Shown piece by piece: positions 30,381 through 40,011 of a DNA stretch of 64,000 nt. Source of the DNA: Halopseudomonas salina (GTDB taxonomy: Bacteria; Pseudomonadota; Gammaproteobacteria; Pseudomonadales; Pseudomonadaceae); assembly GCF_008641105.1 (NCBI RefSeq), contig NZ_VTTI01000004.1:248001-312000 (forward strand), given 5' to 3'. Position numbers and translations under genes: made by a program. The notes under the pieces were generated by a model that saw nothing but the letters and a program-made list of their open reading frames with translations, searched no databases and was not told where the DNA came from. Within the stretch, counting starts at the first letter, position 1; each line of letters opens with the position of its first letter.

Positions 30381-31183
30381 TGCTCCCGCTAATCTGTCCA
30401 CTTTGCCAAGAAGCCCTGCAACCAGACAACAAGAGCTGGTCATGCTCGAACAACCACAGTTACGACCAGGCACGCCAGGGGTATCTCAACCTGTTGCTGG
30501 TGCAATACAAGAACAGCCGGCAGCCCGGTGATACGCCAACCATGCTCGCCTACCGGCAGGCTTTTCTGGATGCCGGCCACTACCAACCGGTGAGCGATCG
30601 AATCAATGAATTGCTTGCCCTTGGTAATCCTGCCGCCCTGCTGGATATGGGTTGCGGTGAGGGCTACTACACCGCGCGCCTCAAGCAGGCCATTGCCGGC
30701 TGCGCAATCGGCGGCCTGGATATAAGCAAGGATGCGATCATCAAGGCCTGTCGCCGTTCTCGCGACATCCAGTGGCTGGTCGGTTCTACTGCCAGACTGC
30801 CAGTACCCGATGCCAGTCTGGATGCGGCCCTCTGTGTCTTCAGCCCCTGGTCCTGGGATGAATGCCTGCGCTGTCTCAAGCCCGGGGGCCAGGTACTGCT
30901 GGTTGGCCCCCATGCCGATCACCTGCTGAGTCTGCGCACCGCACTCTATGACAGCGTGCACCACACACCAGAACTGATAAAGTCCCTGCCCGAGGGGTTG
31001 GCAATCGTCAACGATCAGACCCTGCGCTATGCTCTGGATCTGACATCAGCCGACCTGGCCAATCTGATTGGCATGACGCCCCATGGTTTTCGCAGCAGTC
31101 CGGAGCGTCAGCGGGCTGTAATCGAGAAGGGCCTGGGCGGCCTGGAAGTGGCCATGCGACTGGTCCTGCTGCAACGCTCCTGA
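30380..31183 (+). CDS. rlmA: 23S rRNA (guanine-N(1))-methyltransferase RlmA
   Basis: RlmA methylates G745 (or the equivalent G748 in RlmA-II enzymes) of 23S rRNA. The 267-residue protein has the N-terminal zinc site C6, C9, C22 and H26 (CPLC, SCSNNH), then a class I SAM domain with LDMGCGEGYYT. The segment LLLVQYKNSRQPGD is characteristic of the RlmA family. The first base overlaps the dapE stop, so the two are co-translated. Assignment to RlmA-I over RlmA-II is based on gammaproteobacterial context. Confidence 0.93.
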
Positions 31184-31194
31184 GGAGACACTAA

Positions 31195-31581
31195 GTGCGC
31201 CAACCCGATATTGAGATCTACGTACGTGAAGAAAACCTGGATGCACTGACCACCTGGCTGGGGCAGGAGCTCGGCAGTCTCGAGCTCAAGCCCTGGAACG
31301 AACTTGTACGGCGCGGCACCCTGACCTGCGGTGAACACCGGATTCCGCTGATGATAGTGCGCAAGGCCGCCGGCAAATGGGCCAGCGTCTGGTTTGACAG
31401 CGCACACACACCCTGGGAGTCGGATCTGGACTGCGCCCGTGCGGTTTATCTGGGGCTGCAGGAAGAAGTCCGCTGTTCAGTGGGTGGCTGGTCGGAGGAA
31501 GAGGACGATCCTGATGCCGATCGCTGGATCAAGATCAACGCCAGTGGTGAGGTGGAGTTTACCTGGCAAATCAAGGCCTGA
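31195..31581 (+). CDS. Conserved acidic protein of unknown function
   Basis: I do not recognise a characterised family. The 128-residue product starts with GTG at 31195, with GAGGAG 8 bases upstream. It has alternating strand and helix character, two cysteines (TCGEH, RCSVGGW), a Trp-rich profile (WNEL, WASVWFDSAHTPWESD) and an acidic C-terminal half (SEEEDDPDADRW). There is no signal peptide or membrane segment, so it is probably cytoplasmic. It follows rlmA by 11 bp and precedes a channel-like gene by 7 bp, so it probably shares their transcript. Confidence 0.8.
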   Translation: MRQPDIEIYVREENLDALTTWLGQELGSLELKPWNELVRRGTLTCGEHRIPLMIVRKAAGKWASVWFDSAHTPWESDLDCARAVYLGLQEEVRCSVGGWSEEEDDPDADRWIKINASGEVEFTWQIKA

Positions 31582-31588
31582 CCCTGTG

Positions 31589-32047
31589 ATGCAGGAGCAT
31601 CTAGTCGTGATTGGCGGCACCCTGGCGTTGGCCATGCTGTCGATGCTGATCCACTACGAGGCATCTTTTTACCTGCGACTTGTCCTTGAAAGCCGCAAGT
31701 CGCTGTCTCGCCGCGCCCGCATCATGACCTTGACCAGTGGCCTGTTCTGCTCCCACGTGGCCCAGATATGGCTATTTGGCGCAGGGGCCTGGGTGATAAT
31801 CAAGCTGTTCGATTACACCGGCACCCTTGGCGGGATCCCGCATATCCAATTTCTGGATTATGTTTACCTCTCGGCTGCCAGCTACACAACAGTGGGCTAC
31901 GGGGATATCTTTCCCCTCGGACACATTCGCTTCCTGTTCGGCACCGAATCGCTGGTCGGATTCATGCTGCTGACCTGGACGGCGTCTCTGACCTTCGTAG
32001 AAATTCGCACGCATTGGCAGGATCTGGAAAATAGTGACAGCCGTTGA
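31589..32047 (+). CDS. Small three-helix potassium-channel-like membrane protein
   Basis: The protein (152 residues from the ATG at 31589; GTG at 31586 is an alternative) has three hydrophobic helices (about 5-33, 50-75, 113-137). A pore-type segment YLSAASYTTVGYGDIFPLG carries the selectivity filter TVGYGD at 101-106. This matches the ion-channel-2 pore pattern but with an extra N-terminal helix and no cytoplasmic RCK domain. Ligand gating is not evident. The ribosome binding site is weak, suggesting coupling to the preceding small gene. It is read in the same direction as trxC, 54 bp downstream. K+ conduction is inferred from the filter only. Confidence 0.85.
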   Translation: MQEHLVVIGGTLALAMLSMLIHYEASFYLRLVLESRKSLSRRARIMTLTSGLFCSHVAQIWLFGAGAWVIIKLFDYTGTLGGIPHIQFLDYVYLSAASYTTVGYGDIFPLGHIRFLFGTESLVGFMLLTWTASLTFVEIRTHWQDLENSDSR

Positions 32048-32101
32048 ATCCCGGCACCAAGGCCCCATATCAGAGTCAGACCCTTTTTCGAGGAACATGC
32101 C

Positions 32102-32536
32102 ATGTCGCAGCTGATGATCGTTGCCTGTCCCCATTGCCACCGCAAAAACCGAATTGAGGCAGCCAGACTCGACGAGTCACCCCGTTGCGGAGTCTGCAAA
32201 GCGGCCCTCTTCATGGGTGAGCCTGTGGACCTGGACTCTGGCAGCTTCAACTCGCACGCCGGCTCTGATCTGCCATTGGTAGTCGATTTCTGGGCCCCAT
32301 GGTGTGGCCCCTGCCGTCAGTTTGCACCTACATTCGCCAAGGCAGCCGGCGAACTTGAGCCACGGGTTCGTCTGGCCAAGGTCAACACCGAAGAGCAGCA
32401 AGCACTGGCGTCACGCTTCGGCATCCGCAGTATTCCAACCTTATTGATCATGCGCGGCGGAAAAGAGCTGGCCCGGGTTGCTGGTGCCATGCCACCCGGG
32501 CAATTCATCCAGTGGGTCAACCAACAACTGGGCTGA
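32102..32536 (+). CDS. trxC: Thioredoxin 2 (zinc-containing)
   Basis: TrxC is a cytoplasmic disulfide reductase with an extra N-terminal zinc domain. The 144-residue protein has zinc cysteines C9 and C12 (CPHC) and C29 and C32 (CGVC), and the active site WCGPC with C68 and C71. The cis-Pro loop SIPTLLI follows. In E. coli trxC belongs to the OxyR regulon; I see no OxyR site to call here. The ATG has GAGGAA upstream and a strong terminator follows at 32556. Confidence 0.96.
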   Translation: MSQLMIVACPHCHRKNRIEAARLDESPRCGVCKAALFMGEPVDLDSGSFNSHAGSDLPLVVDFWAPWCGPCRQFAPTFAKAAGELEPRVRLAKVNTEEQQALASRFGIRSIPTLLIMRGGKELARVAGAMPPGQFIQWVNQQLG

Positions 32537-32555
32537 ACCCAGCGACCAGAAATGC

Positions 32556-32595
32556 ACAAGCCCGCCGGATATGAATCGCGGCGGGCTTGTTTTTT
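32556..32595 (+). terminator. Rho-independent terminator after trxC
   Basis: ACAAGCCCGCCG pairs perfectly with CGGCGGGCTTGT (12 bp, 11-nt loop) and is followed by TTTTT. It lies 20 bp after the trxC stop and between convergent genes. Confidence 0.92.
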
Positions 32596-32626
32596 CGCAG
32601 TCACAGTTGCTTGGGAAGCGTTGCAG

Positions 32627-33610
32627 TTACTCGGACGTTTCACCACGAATGATATCGGAACGACGTTTGAGCAGGTCCTCGACCTGGGCAACGCCCAGCT
32701 GGAACGCCCAGCGATTATCAGCATTCACGTCTAGGTTGCTATCCTCTGGTTGTTCAAAATCATCTATGGTCAGCCAGTAGCGCCCCGCAATGTCGTAGAG
32801 GCTGGCCGCGATTTCGGCCCCCTGCCAGGTGCTCACCTGCATCCGCAATACAGGTGCTTCGAGCTCCAGTGTGCCACGCAGCGCCACATCCTGGGCGTTG
32901 AGACCAGTCAAAGCGAGAACCATGCTGTTGATCCACCGCTCGCTCCCCTGCTGCTCTGCCAGATCCAGGCCTGCCAGATGGAAGTTGTAATCACCTTCCT
33001 TGCCTTTCTCAAGTTCCAGGACCTCGCCATCTGCATGTTCCCAGCGTGCCGTGGCCGCCGATTCCATCGGAATGCGCACGACCTTGAGGTCCAGCCATTG
33101 CTGGGGATTCAATGTCATGCCAAAGGGCCGATTGATCAACCACACCTGGTCCTCATCTGCAAAACGGACCAATTGACCACTGCCCACAGGGTTGCCGAAC
33201 AATAGGGCCGTCTGGTCTGCGCCGGCATTCAGCTGCAACCTGAGGGGCGGCGCCTCGGGCGCCTCTGAAGCCAGGCCAAGGCGTGCATGATATTGCGGGT
33301 CAGCGGTTTGCTTCTCGGTCACCCGCGCACCACGCACCGCGTGCAGGAGCGCAGCGACACGTTCCGGCTGAGCAGGAAATCCATCCCGACTGACGACACC
33401 CCAGGCGCCCTCCACGCGCTCCAATACAACCTGATCTGCGCCGCGACTCAGGCTGATAGCGTCCAGCTCGCCAAGCGCGTTCAGCTGCCCCTCAGACAGC
33501 AAGGATCGGCTCTGCAGGTCTTCGACGCGATCGTCAGCCTGGCGCTGCAGGGCGACAACAACCAACAGCACGGTTATCACCGCCAGAATCGCAACAAATT
33601 TGATCTTCAT
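32627..33610 (-). CDS. DUF4340-domain membrane-anchored protein
   Basis: The 327-residue protein has a single N-terminal membrane anchor (about 5-22) and a large periplasmic region of repeated beta-rich units, including the pattern WxVVSRDGFPAQPERVAALL typical of DUF4340. There is no lipobox or catalytic motif. It is the last gene of a four-gene cassette with a GldG-like protein, a permease and an ATPase, 12 bp after the GldG-like stop. DUF4340 proteins are repeatedly found with such ABC-2 systems; the function is not established. The ATG follows a GGAG site at 8 bases. Confidence 0.88.
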   Translation of the reverse strand: MKIKFVAILAVITVLLVVVALQRQADDRVEDLQSRSLLSEGQLNALGELDAISLSRGADQVVLERVEGAWGVVSRDGFPAQPERVAALLHAVRGARVTEKQTADPQYHARLGLASEAPEAPPLRLQLNAGADQTALLFGNPVGSGQLVRFADEDQVWLINRPFGMTLNPQQWLDLKVVRIPMESAATARWEHADGEVLELEKGKEGDYNFHLAGLDLAEQQGSERWINSMVLALTGLNAQDVALRGTLELEAPVLRMQVSTWQGAEIAASLYDIAGRYWLTIDDFEQPEDSNLDVNADNRWAFQLGVAQVEDLLKRRSDIIRGETSE

Positions 33611-33622
33611 ACCAGAGACTCC

Positions 33623-35467
33623 TTAAGCCGACTTGCGACGCAAGCGGCGAATGAGCCACCAGAGCAGAATGCCCAGGGTGAGCAGGGCCGGCACCAGCGC
33701 TATGTTGATCACCTTCAACCAGGTACCCAACTGCTCGATATCGGCATTGAGCTGAAAACGTACATCACGCAATTGCTTGCGAATTGCCAGCTTCTCATCC
33801 AGGAACCGTTGCACGGCATCCTGCTGTTCGGCACTCATTTCCACCATCTGCGAAGGATCCTGGCCCTGCTGCAATTCTGCCAGCCGCTGCTCAGTCTCGG
33901 CCAGCTGCTGCTGCAGACGCTGTTCGCTGGCGCGGTAACGGCGCTCTGCGGCCCTTTGCAGATTCTCTACAACGGTAAACGGACGAGTGGAATCGCCACG
34001 CGAGCGCACGCTGATCAGCGCCTCGGAGCCAGACAGATTGTCGAGCGCGTTAATTACCAACCCGCCATTGTCAGCCCAGGGCTGCGGCACCCGCTCACCG
34101 AAGAAATCCTGCACCTGAACCCACATGCGGTCAGTCAAAAGATCGGTGTCCGCAATGACCATCACATTGATGTTTTCAGCTGACTGGATTGCCGGCTTGC
34201 TACCATCGAATCCCTCAGGATAGGCACTGACTGCCGGCCCCTGGAGACGGGCAGCAAGGTGGTAGGTGTCCTGATCCGGCTGGAAACCATCGAGCAATAC
34301 TTCCGGATCCTGCATCCCGGTAAAGGCACTGCTGGCGATCAGTGCGCTGTTGGCGGTGCTGGAAAACAGCGGTGTGAACTGCGTCTGCGCGCCCTCGATC
34401 GGCGCCAGCGCGCCAGCGGTGGCGACTGTCAGCAGGCTTAGCGGCGCAGTAACGGTGTCATCCTGGTTGATCTGGGCCTGCTCGATTTCGAGCCAGCCGA
34501 TGTGGCGAGCGGGCAATTGCCCCTGACCACGCCCCACTGACATACCCAGCCGGGCATCCAGCACGACCTTTTCAGCATCGAAAGACACGCCCCAATTGCT
34601 CAACAATGGCGACAGATCCGACGACTTGCCGTCGGCCATCGCATCCATCATCGCTTCCTGACTCTGATCGGCTTCAGCGAGCGGATCGATGAAAGCCAGC
34701 AACTTGCCACCGCGCAGAACAAACTGATCAACCGCGTTCAGTGCCTGTTCTGTAAGCGCCTTGGGATGCACGAGCATCAGAACGTCGATATCGGCGGGCA
34801 CCTCGGTAATATCATGTTGAAGGTTATTGACCTCGAACAACTGGCGTATCTGTTCGAATACCACCCAGGGCGCCGCGGGTTGACCGGTCATAGGATTCAT
34901 ACCGCCGCTCAGGGGCAAGCCGCTGATCAGACCTACCTGGGCCTTTTCAGGCTGCGCCAGGCTGTTGATCAGGCGGCTCAGTTCGTACTCGAGCAAACCT
35001 TCCTGCTCCAGTGCAAAGAAAGGAATGACCTCTCGCTCGCCAAGGGTATTACTACCCGCCAGGCCGAAGTACAGCTTCTCTCCGCTCTGCGGCAAAGGTA
35101 TAGCCTGCAGACCGAATTCGGCGGCGCGGTCCTCGGCCTCAGAGAAGGGTTGCGGATCAATGATCTGCAGATCGATCTTATCCCCCGCGACACGCTCATA
35201 TTCCTGCAGCAGCTCTTCTACACGGCGCGCATAGTTGCGCAGCACAACCATGTCCTTGCTCGCGCTGTCGGAAAAGAAGAAATACAGGGTAACTGGCTCC
35301 TCGAGTCCGGTCAGGATTTCACGGGTACCATCGGAAATGGTGTACAGCTTCTGTTCGGTCAGATCGATACGCGCGCCCGGGAGCAGCGTATTGGAGGCCA
35401 TGTTGAAGGCGACAAAGGCCAACAGCAGGACCAGCAGGCCGGTGCCTGAATACATCAAACGTTTCAT
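33623..35467 (-). CDS. GldG-like auxiliary protein of an ABC-2 transporter
   Basis: The 614-residue protein has an N-terminal membrane helix (about 8-28) and the GldG-type segment LTEQKLYTISDGTREILTGLEEPVTLYFF. A large extracytoplasmic domain of the ABC-transporter auxiliary (PF09822-like) class follows. Heptad-rich coiled-coil stretches lie at about 506-535 and 545-575, and a C-terminal membrane helix (about 586-606) ends in a basic tail. In Bacteroidetes the related GldF-GldG-GldA set is needed for gliding, but here no gliding genes are present. It is read 18 bp after the permease. The substrate is unknown. Confidence 0.9.
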   Translation of the reverse strand: MKRLMYSGTGLLVLLLAFVAFNMASNTLLPGARIDLTEQKLYTISDGTREILTGLEEPVTLYFFFSDSASKDMVVLRNYARRVEELLQEYERVAGDKIDLQIIDPQPFSEAEDRAAEFGLQAIPLPQSGEKLYFGLAGSNTLGEREVIPFFALEQEGLLEYELSRLINSLAQPEKAQVGLISGLPLSGGMNPMTGQPAAPWVVFEQIRQLFEVNNLQHDITEVPADIDVLMLVHPKALTEQALNAVDQFVLRGGKLLAFIDPLAEADQSQEAMMDAMADGKSSDLSPLLSNWGVSFDAEKVVLDARLGMSVGRGQGQLPARHIGWLEIEQAQINQDDTVTAPLSLLTVATAGALAPIEGAQTQFTPLFSSTANSALIASSAFTGMQDPEVLLDGFQPDQDTYHLAARLQGPAVSAYPEGFDGSKPAIQSAENINVMVIADTDLLTDRMWVQVQDFFGERVPQPWADNGGLVINALDNLSGSEALISVRSRGDSTRPFTVVENLQRAAERRYRASEQRLQQQLAETEQRLAELQQGQDPSQMVEMSAEQQDAVQRFLDEKLAIRKQLRDVRFQLNADIEQLGTWLKVINIALVPALLTLGILLWWLIRRLRRKSA

Positions 35468-35485
35468 TATTATGTCTCCTTCGCC

Positions 35486-36220
35486 TCAATCGGCCTTTTT
35501 CAGGTCGATGACAATCGCGGTAGCCAGCAACCACACAGCCATCAGCGAAATGAAATACAACAGGTCACGCAGATCCAGAACGCCCTTGCTGATGGCATCG
35601 AAACGAATCAGGAAGCTGAGTGAGGCGATAGCATCAAGCAACCACTGTGGTGCCCATCCGCTGAACAGATCGAGCCACAGGGAGAATCCGCTGACGATAA
35701 AGATAAAGCAGGCAACAACACTGACGATAAAGGCGATCACCTGGTTCTTGGTCAGCGCCGACATGCACGAGCCGATGGCCAGATAGCCGCCTGCCAGCAG
35801 CCAGCTACCCAGGTAGCCAGTGAAGATCGCACCGTTGTCAGGCGAGCCCAGGTAGTTGACGGTAATGATGATCGGAAAGGTCAGCAGCAGCGCCAGGCCG
35901 ATGAACACCCAGGCCGCGAGGAACTTGCCCAGGACCATGTCGGTACGCGAAACCGGCAAGGTCATCAGCAATTCGATAGTGCCGGATTTACGCTCCTCAG
36001 CCCAGAGCCGCATGGCCACTGCCGGCACCAGAAACAGGTAAAGCCAGGGGTGGAAGTTGAAGAACGCGTTCAGATCAGCCTGGCCACTCTCGTAAAAACC
36101 ACCGAGATAGAAGGTGAAGACCGCAGCCAGCACCAGAAAGATCACGATAAAGATATAAGCCAGCGGGGTGGCAAAATAGCTGCCCAGCTCGCGTTTGAAG
36201 ATCACTCCAAGATTTTTCAT
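35486..36220 (-). CDS. ABC-2 family transporter permease (GldF-like)
   Basis: The 244-residue protein has about six membrane helices and the opening FKRELGSYFATPLAYIFI. The cytoplasmic motif WAEERKSGTIELLMTLPVSR between helices 2 and 3 is the coupling segment typical of ABC-2 permeases of the GldF/NosY kind. The start ATG overlaps the ATPase stop by 4 bases. It is the membrane part of the cassette; only one permease is encoded, so a homodimer is likely. Confidence 0.93.
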   Translation of the reverse strand: MKNLGVIFKRELGSYFATPLAYIFIVIFLVLAAVFTFYLGGFYESGQADLNAFFNFHPWLYLFLVPAVAMRLWAEERKSGTIELLMTLPVSRTDMVLGKFLAAWVFIGLALLLTFPIIITVNYLGSPDNGAIFTGYLGSWLLAGGYLAIGSCMSALTKNQVIAFIVSVVACFIFIVSGFSLWLDLFSGWAPQWLLDAIASLSFLIRFDAISKGVLDLRDLLYFISLMAVWLLATAIVIDLKKAD

Positions 36221-37146
36221 GCTGCTTCCTCCGCAGTCAGACGACGGAAGACTTCGTCCAGCCGGCCGCGCTCGACCGACAGCTCACGCACCGGCCAGGC
36301 ATGATCCTGGGCATATTGACCCACTACGGGGAAAATCACCTCGCCAGGCTTGGCAATAACGGTCAGCAGGTGTCCGTCTGGACGCACTTCGATTTCCTGC
36401 ACACCGGGCAAGCCCAGCAACGGCTGACTGTCCACCGGTTGCTCCAGAGCAACAGTAACAGCCTGGTGATAGCGCGAACGGGCCTCAAGCTGCTCCGGCG
36501 TACCATCGGCCAACAGGCGACCATGGGCAATCACCACGGCTCGGGTACAGACCGCGCTGACTTCTTCCAGAATGTGTGTGGAGATCACCACGATCTTGTT
36601 GCTGCCTTCGGCGAGCTGCTTGATCAGCTTGCGTACCTGATACTTCTGGTTCGGGTCCAGACCGTCGGTGGGCTCGTCAAGAATCAGGATGCTGGGGTCA
36701 TGCAGAATCGCCTGGGCCAGGCCTACGCGACGCTTGAAACCCTTGGACAGCGTCTCGATGCTCTGGCTCATTACTGCACCCAGCTCCAGTTGCTCGGCCG
36801 CCCAGGCTACGCGTTTGTGCTTTTCCGCACCGCTGAAACCACGCACCTCGGCAATGAACTCAAGGAAGCGTTTTACCCGCATATCACCGTAACAGGGCGC
36901 ACCTTCCGGCAAATATCCCATCTGTTGCTGGGCTTGCAGGGTCTGGGTCTGGATATCAAATCCGCCAACGGAGGCTGAGCCGCCATCGGGGGTAAGAAAT
37001 CCGGTGAGCATTTTCATCGTGGTCGATTTTCCGGCACCGTTTGGCCCCAGAAACCCCAGTACTTCCCCCGGACTGACGTCAAAGGACAAATTATCCACGG
37101 CAACATGGTCGCCAAAGCGTTTGGTCAGGCTGTTTATCTTTATCAT
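36217..37146 (-). CDS. ABC transporter ATP-binding protein (GldA-like)
   Basis: The ATG at 37144-37146 has AGAGG upstream and gives 309 residues; the longer frame adds an unlikely 24-residue extension. Walker A is GPNGAGKST at 34-42, the Q-loop lies near QMGYLPEG (about 75-82), the signature is LSKGFKRR at 133-140 and Walker B is ILILDEP at 153-159. A C-terminal accessory domain (about 225-309) follows, as in drug- or GldA-type ATPases. It is the first gene of the four-gene cassette and diverges from plsB. Confidence 0.94.
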   Translation of the reverse strand: MIKINSLTKRFGDHVAVDNLSFDVSPGEVLGFLGPNGAGKSTTMKMLTGFLTPDGGSASVGGFDIQTQTLQAQQQMGYLPEGAPCYGDMRVKRFLEFIAEVRGFSGAEKHKRVAWAAEQLELGAVMSQSIETLSKGFKRRVGLAQAILHDPSILILDEPTDGLDPNQKYQVRKLIKQLAEGSNKIVVISTHILEEVSAVCTRAVVIAHGRLLADGTPEQLEARSRYHQAVTVALEQPVDSQPLLGLPGVQEIEVRPDGHLLTVIAKPGEVIFPVVGQYAQDHAWPVRELSVERGRLDEVFRRLTAEEAA

Positions 37147-37503
37147 GGCCTCTTCCGTTATCCCCAAAAAAACAGATGCGCCGCAAACAGGCGGACAATG
37201 CAGTGCGCAAGGATACATTGATTGGTGTCAAAGCGGGGCAGGCATTGGACGGGCAAGGACGATCAGACACCAATGGAGTCGATACGCCGAGGCAGCGTTC
37301 CCGCTCTACCGGCTAGCAGCAAGGAATGAATCAGCGCTCAAGGCATGGACTATATGAACCCGCCGGGTATATTTCAAGGGCTGCAACTGTATTGATCCAG
37401 GCCCTCCGCTTGCGCGGCTGAAACCTGCCCACAAACAGGCTAGAATCCGCGTCAAAGGTCTTGTGCGCAGGGACTGCGAATACCATCCCATTCAGGAAAC
37501 TCC
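37147..37503. other. 357-bp divergent intergenic region between the ABC cassette and plsB
   Basis: No convincing gene is seen. It contains a 9-bp inverted repeat (37221-37274) on the ABC side. On the plsB side is a possible TAGAAT -10 at 37442-37447 with weak -35 TGAAAC, followed 57 bp later by the plsB start. The region must contain at least one promoter for each direction. Confidence 0.6.
37221..37274. repeat. 9-bp inverted repeat with 36-bp spacer
   Basis: ATTGGTGTC at 37221-37229 is matched perfectly by GACACCAAT at 37266-37274. It lies 75 bp upstream of the ABC ATPase start. It could be a pair of operator half-sites or a hairpin; no known regulator consensus is claimed. Confidence 0.5.
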
Positions 37504-40011
37504 ATGTCAGCTGTCTATTCTTCCTTCTTCGGTCGTTTGCGCTTCGGTTTGTTGCGGCGGCTGTTATATATATGGGCACGCTCGGACAGCATCGGCAACA
37601 GCAGTTTCAGCCTGCATCTGGATCAAGATCAGCCAATTGTCTACGTATTGCCATACCGTTCGTTGTCAGACCTCATGGTGCTGGACCGCGAATGTATCAA
37701 GGCGGGCCTGCCGCGCCCGGTCCGGGCTCCCCATGGCGGTCTCGATGAGCGCGAGTCGCATGTTTTCCTCAGTCACGCCAAGGCCTGGGTAGGTCGCCCT
37801 GATCCGCGAAAGCAATCGCCACGCCTGCTCAGGACCCTGGATGCAGTCCAGGACCGGTACTGCAAGGAGGTACAACTGGTACCGGTAAGCGTTTTCTGGG
37901 GCCAATCACCGGATGTCGAGTCCTCACCACTGAAACTGCTGTTTGCCTATAACTGGACAATGGCCGGGAGGCTGCGCAAGTTGCTGGCCATAGTGCTGCA
38001 TGGCCGCAAGATTCGTGTGCATTTCGGGCGGAGTCTGTCATTGCAGGAACTGGTGCAACAGGATCTGGGCCGTGAGCGCAACCTGCGTCGCGTCAACCGT
38101 TTGTTGCGTGTGCACTTTCGCCAACAACGGGGTGCGGTAGTCGGGCCGGACCTCTTTAATCGGCGCACACTTCTCAAGGGTCTGCTGCAATCGCCCCAGG
38201 TCAGACAGGCAATACAACGGGAAGCGCAGGAGCGGGAAATCGACCCCGCCAAGGCTCATCGCGAAGCTGCGCGCTATGCCAACGAGATCGCCTCGGACTT
38301 TACCTACAGTATTATCCGTTTTCTCGAGGTTGTGCTCTCCTGGTTCTGGAACAAACTCTATGACGGCACTCGCATAAACCATGTGGCAAGAGTCCAGGAC
38401 ATAGCGCCGGGCAACGAGATCATCTACGTACCTTGCCACCGCAGCCATATCGACTACCTCCTGCTTTCGTATGTGCTTTTCCAGAACAATCTGACGCCTC
38501 CGCATATTGCCGCCGGAATCAATCTGGATATGCCTGTAGTCGGGAATATTCTGAGACGCGGAGGCGCCTTCTTCATGCGCCGCAGCTTTCGAGGTAACCA
38601 GCTGTATACCGCTGTTTTCAACGAATATATGCACACGCTGTTCAGCCGCGGCTTTCCGACCGAGTACTTTATAGAGGGCGGGCGCTCTCGCACTGGGCGC
38701 ACGCTCAATCCGAAAGCAGGACTACTGTCGATCACTCTGCGCAGCTACCTGCGCTCCTCCCGCCGCCCGATTGTCTTTGTGCCTGTCTACATCGGCTATG
38801 AACGAGTTCTTGAGGGTCGTACCTATCTGGGCGAGCTACGGGGCCAGGAAAAAAAGAAGGAATCCTTTTTTGATCTGTTCAGGGTTGTATCCGCGCTGAA
38901 ACTGCGCTTCGGTCGAGTTGCGGTCAACTTCGGCGAGCCAGTAGCGCTTAACAGTTTTCTCGGCAGGGAACAGCCGGGCTGGCGTCAACAAAGCTACGAG
39001 CCGGACTACCGCCCTGCCTGGCTGCCGGACGTCACTGACCGCCTGGCCCGAACCCTGGCCAGCGCAATCAACGCCGCGTGCGATGTCAATCCGGTCAATC
39101 TGATCGCGCTTTCGATGCTTTCCACCAGGCGCCTGGCACTGGATGAGCCCGCACTCATACGGGTACTGGAGAGCTACAACACACTGCTTCGCCGTGTTCC
39201 ATACAGCAGCAGCGTGACCTTGCCGGACATGGATGGAGCCCAACTGATCCGCTATGTGGAAAGCATGGGCATGATAGGTCGTCAATCCGATGCACTCGGC
39301 GAAATTCTCTACCTGGATGAACCCCAGGCAGTGTTGATGACGTACTACCGTAACAACGTTCTGCATCTGGTCGCGTTGCCGGCCCTGATTGCCTGTCTGT
39401 TTCTGAATAACGCCCGGATGAGTCGTGAACAGATCATTCGTCTGGTGACAGCCATCTACCCCTACCTGCAGGGTGAGCTTTTTCTGCAATGGCGCGCGGA
39501 GGAACTACCCGCGGTGATCGGGACCTGGATAGATGGTCTGGTCGCTGAAGAGTTACTGCACGACAGTGCGGGCCAGATTTCCCGGCCGGAAACCAGCTCC
39601 GGGGAGTTTGTGCTGCTGACCCTGCTCGCGCGCAGCATTCTGCAAACGCTTGAACGCTTCTACATGGCATCTGCACTGCTATTCAGCAATCCCAACGGTA
39701 GCCTGACAGCTGAAGAGCTTGAAGCGCTCTGTTCGGTCATGGCGCAACGGCTGTCAATACTGCACGGTCTGAATGCGCCGGAGTTCTTCGACAAGACCCT
39801 GTTCCGCCAGTTTATTCAGCGCCTCAATGAAAAGCAGGTGTTGAGCCAGGACGTCGAAGGACGGCTGAGTTATTCGCCGGACATGGAAGACATAGCTGAG
39901 AACACGGCAAAGCGAGTACTCAGTGCGGAAATCAGACTGTCGATCAGGCAGGTGGCGCGCGCGTCCAAGCCGGCGCCTGCGCCTGCGTCGCCCATGGAGG
40001 CAGACACCTAA
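37504..40011 (+). CDS. plsB: Glycerol-3-phosphate 1-O-acyltransferase
   Basis: PlsB makes lysophosphatidic acid at the inner membrane, starting phospholipid synthesis. The 835-residue protein has the acyltransferase block I motif HRSHID (H312 to D317, an HX4D pair) and block [11 protein letters not shown] (389-396, catalytic-region E391). FVPVYIGYE follows as block IV. Long N- and C-terminal domains match the PlsB family. The ATG follows AGGAAAC. It convergently overlaps rsmJ by 3 bases at its stop. Its product feeds the CdsA reaction encoded upstream. Confidence 0.97.
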   Translation: MSAVYSSFFGRLRFGLLRRLLYIWARSDSIGNSSFSLHLDQDQPIVYVLPYRSLSDLMVLDRECIKAGLPRPVRAPHGGLDERESHVFLSHAKAWVGRPDPRKQSPRLLRTLDAVQDRYCKEVQLVPVSVFWGQSPDVESSPLKLLFAYNWTMAGRLRKLLAIVLHGRKIRVHFGRSLSLQELVQQDLGRERNLRRVNRLLRVHFRQQRGAVVGPDLFNRRTLLKGLLQSPQVRQAIQREAQEREIDPAKAHREAARYANEIASDFTYSIIRFLEVVLSWFWNKLYDGTRINHVARVQDIAPGNEIIYVPCHRSHIDYLLLSYVLFQNNLTPPHIAAGINLDMPVVGNILRRGGAFFMRRSFRGNQLYTAVFNEYMHTLFSRGFPTEYFIEGGRSRTGRTLNPKAGLLSITLRSYLRSSRRPIVFVPVYIGYERVLEGRTYLGELRGQEKKKESFFDLFRVVSALKLRFGRVAVNFGEPVALNSFLGREQPGWRQQSYEPDYRPAWLPDVTDRLARTLASAINAACDVNPVNLIALSMLSTRRLALDEPALIRVLESYNTLLRRVPYSSSVTLPDMDGAQLIRYVESMGMIGRQSDALGEILYLDEPQAVLMTYYRNNVLHLVALPALIACLFLNNARMSREQIIRLVTAIYPYLQGELFLQWRAEELPAVIGTWIDGLVAEELLHDSAGQISRPETSSGEFVLLTLLARSILQTLERFYMASALLFSNPNGSLTAEELEALCSVMAQRLSILHGLNAPEFFDKTLFRQFIQRLNEKQVLSQDVEGRLSYSPDMEDIAENTAKRVLSAEIRLSIRQVARASKPAPAPASPMEADT

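Noticed and set aside
32627..37146. Gliding motility locus
   Set aside because: Only the ABC part resembles Gld proteins; no other gliding components are present, so a motility call is not supported.
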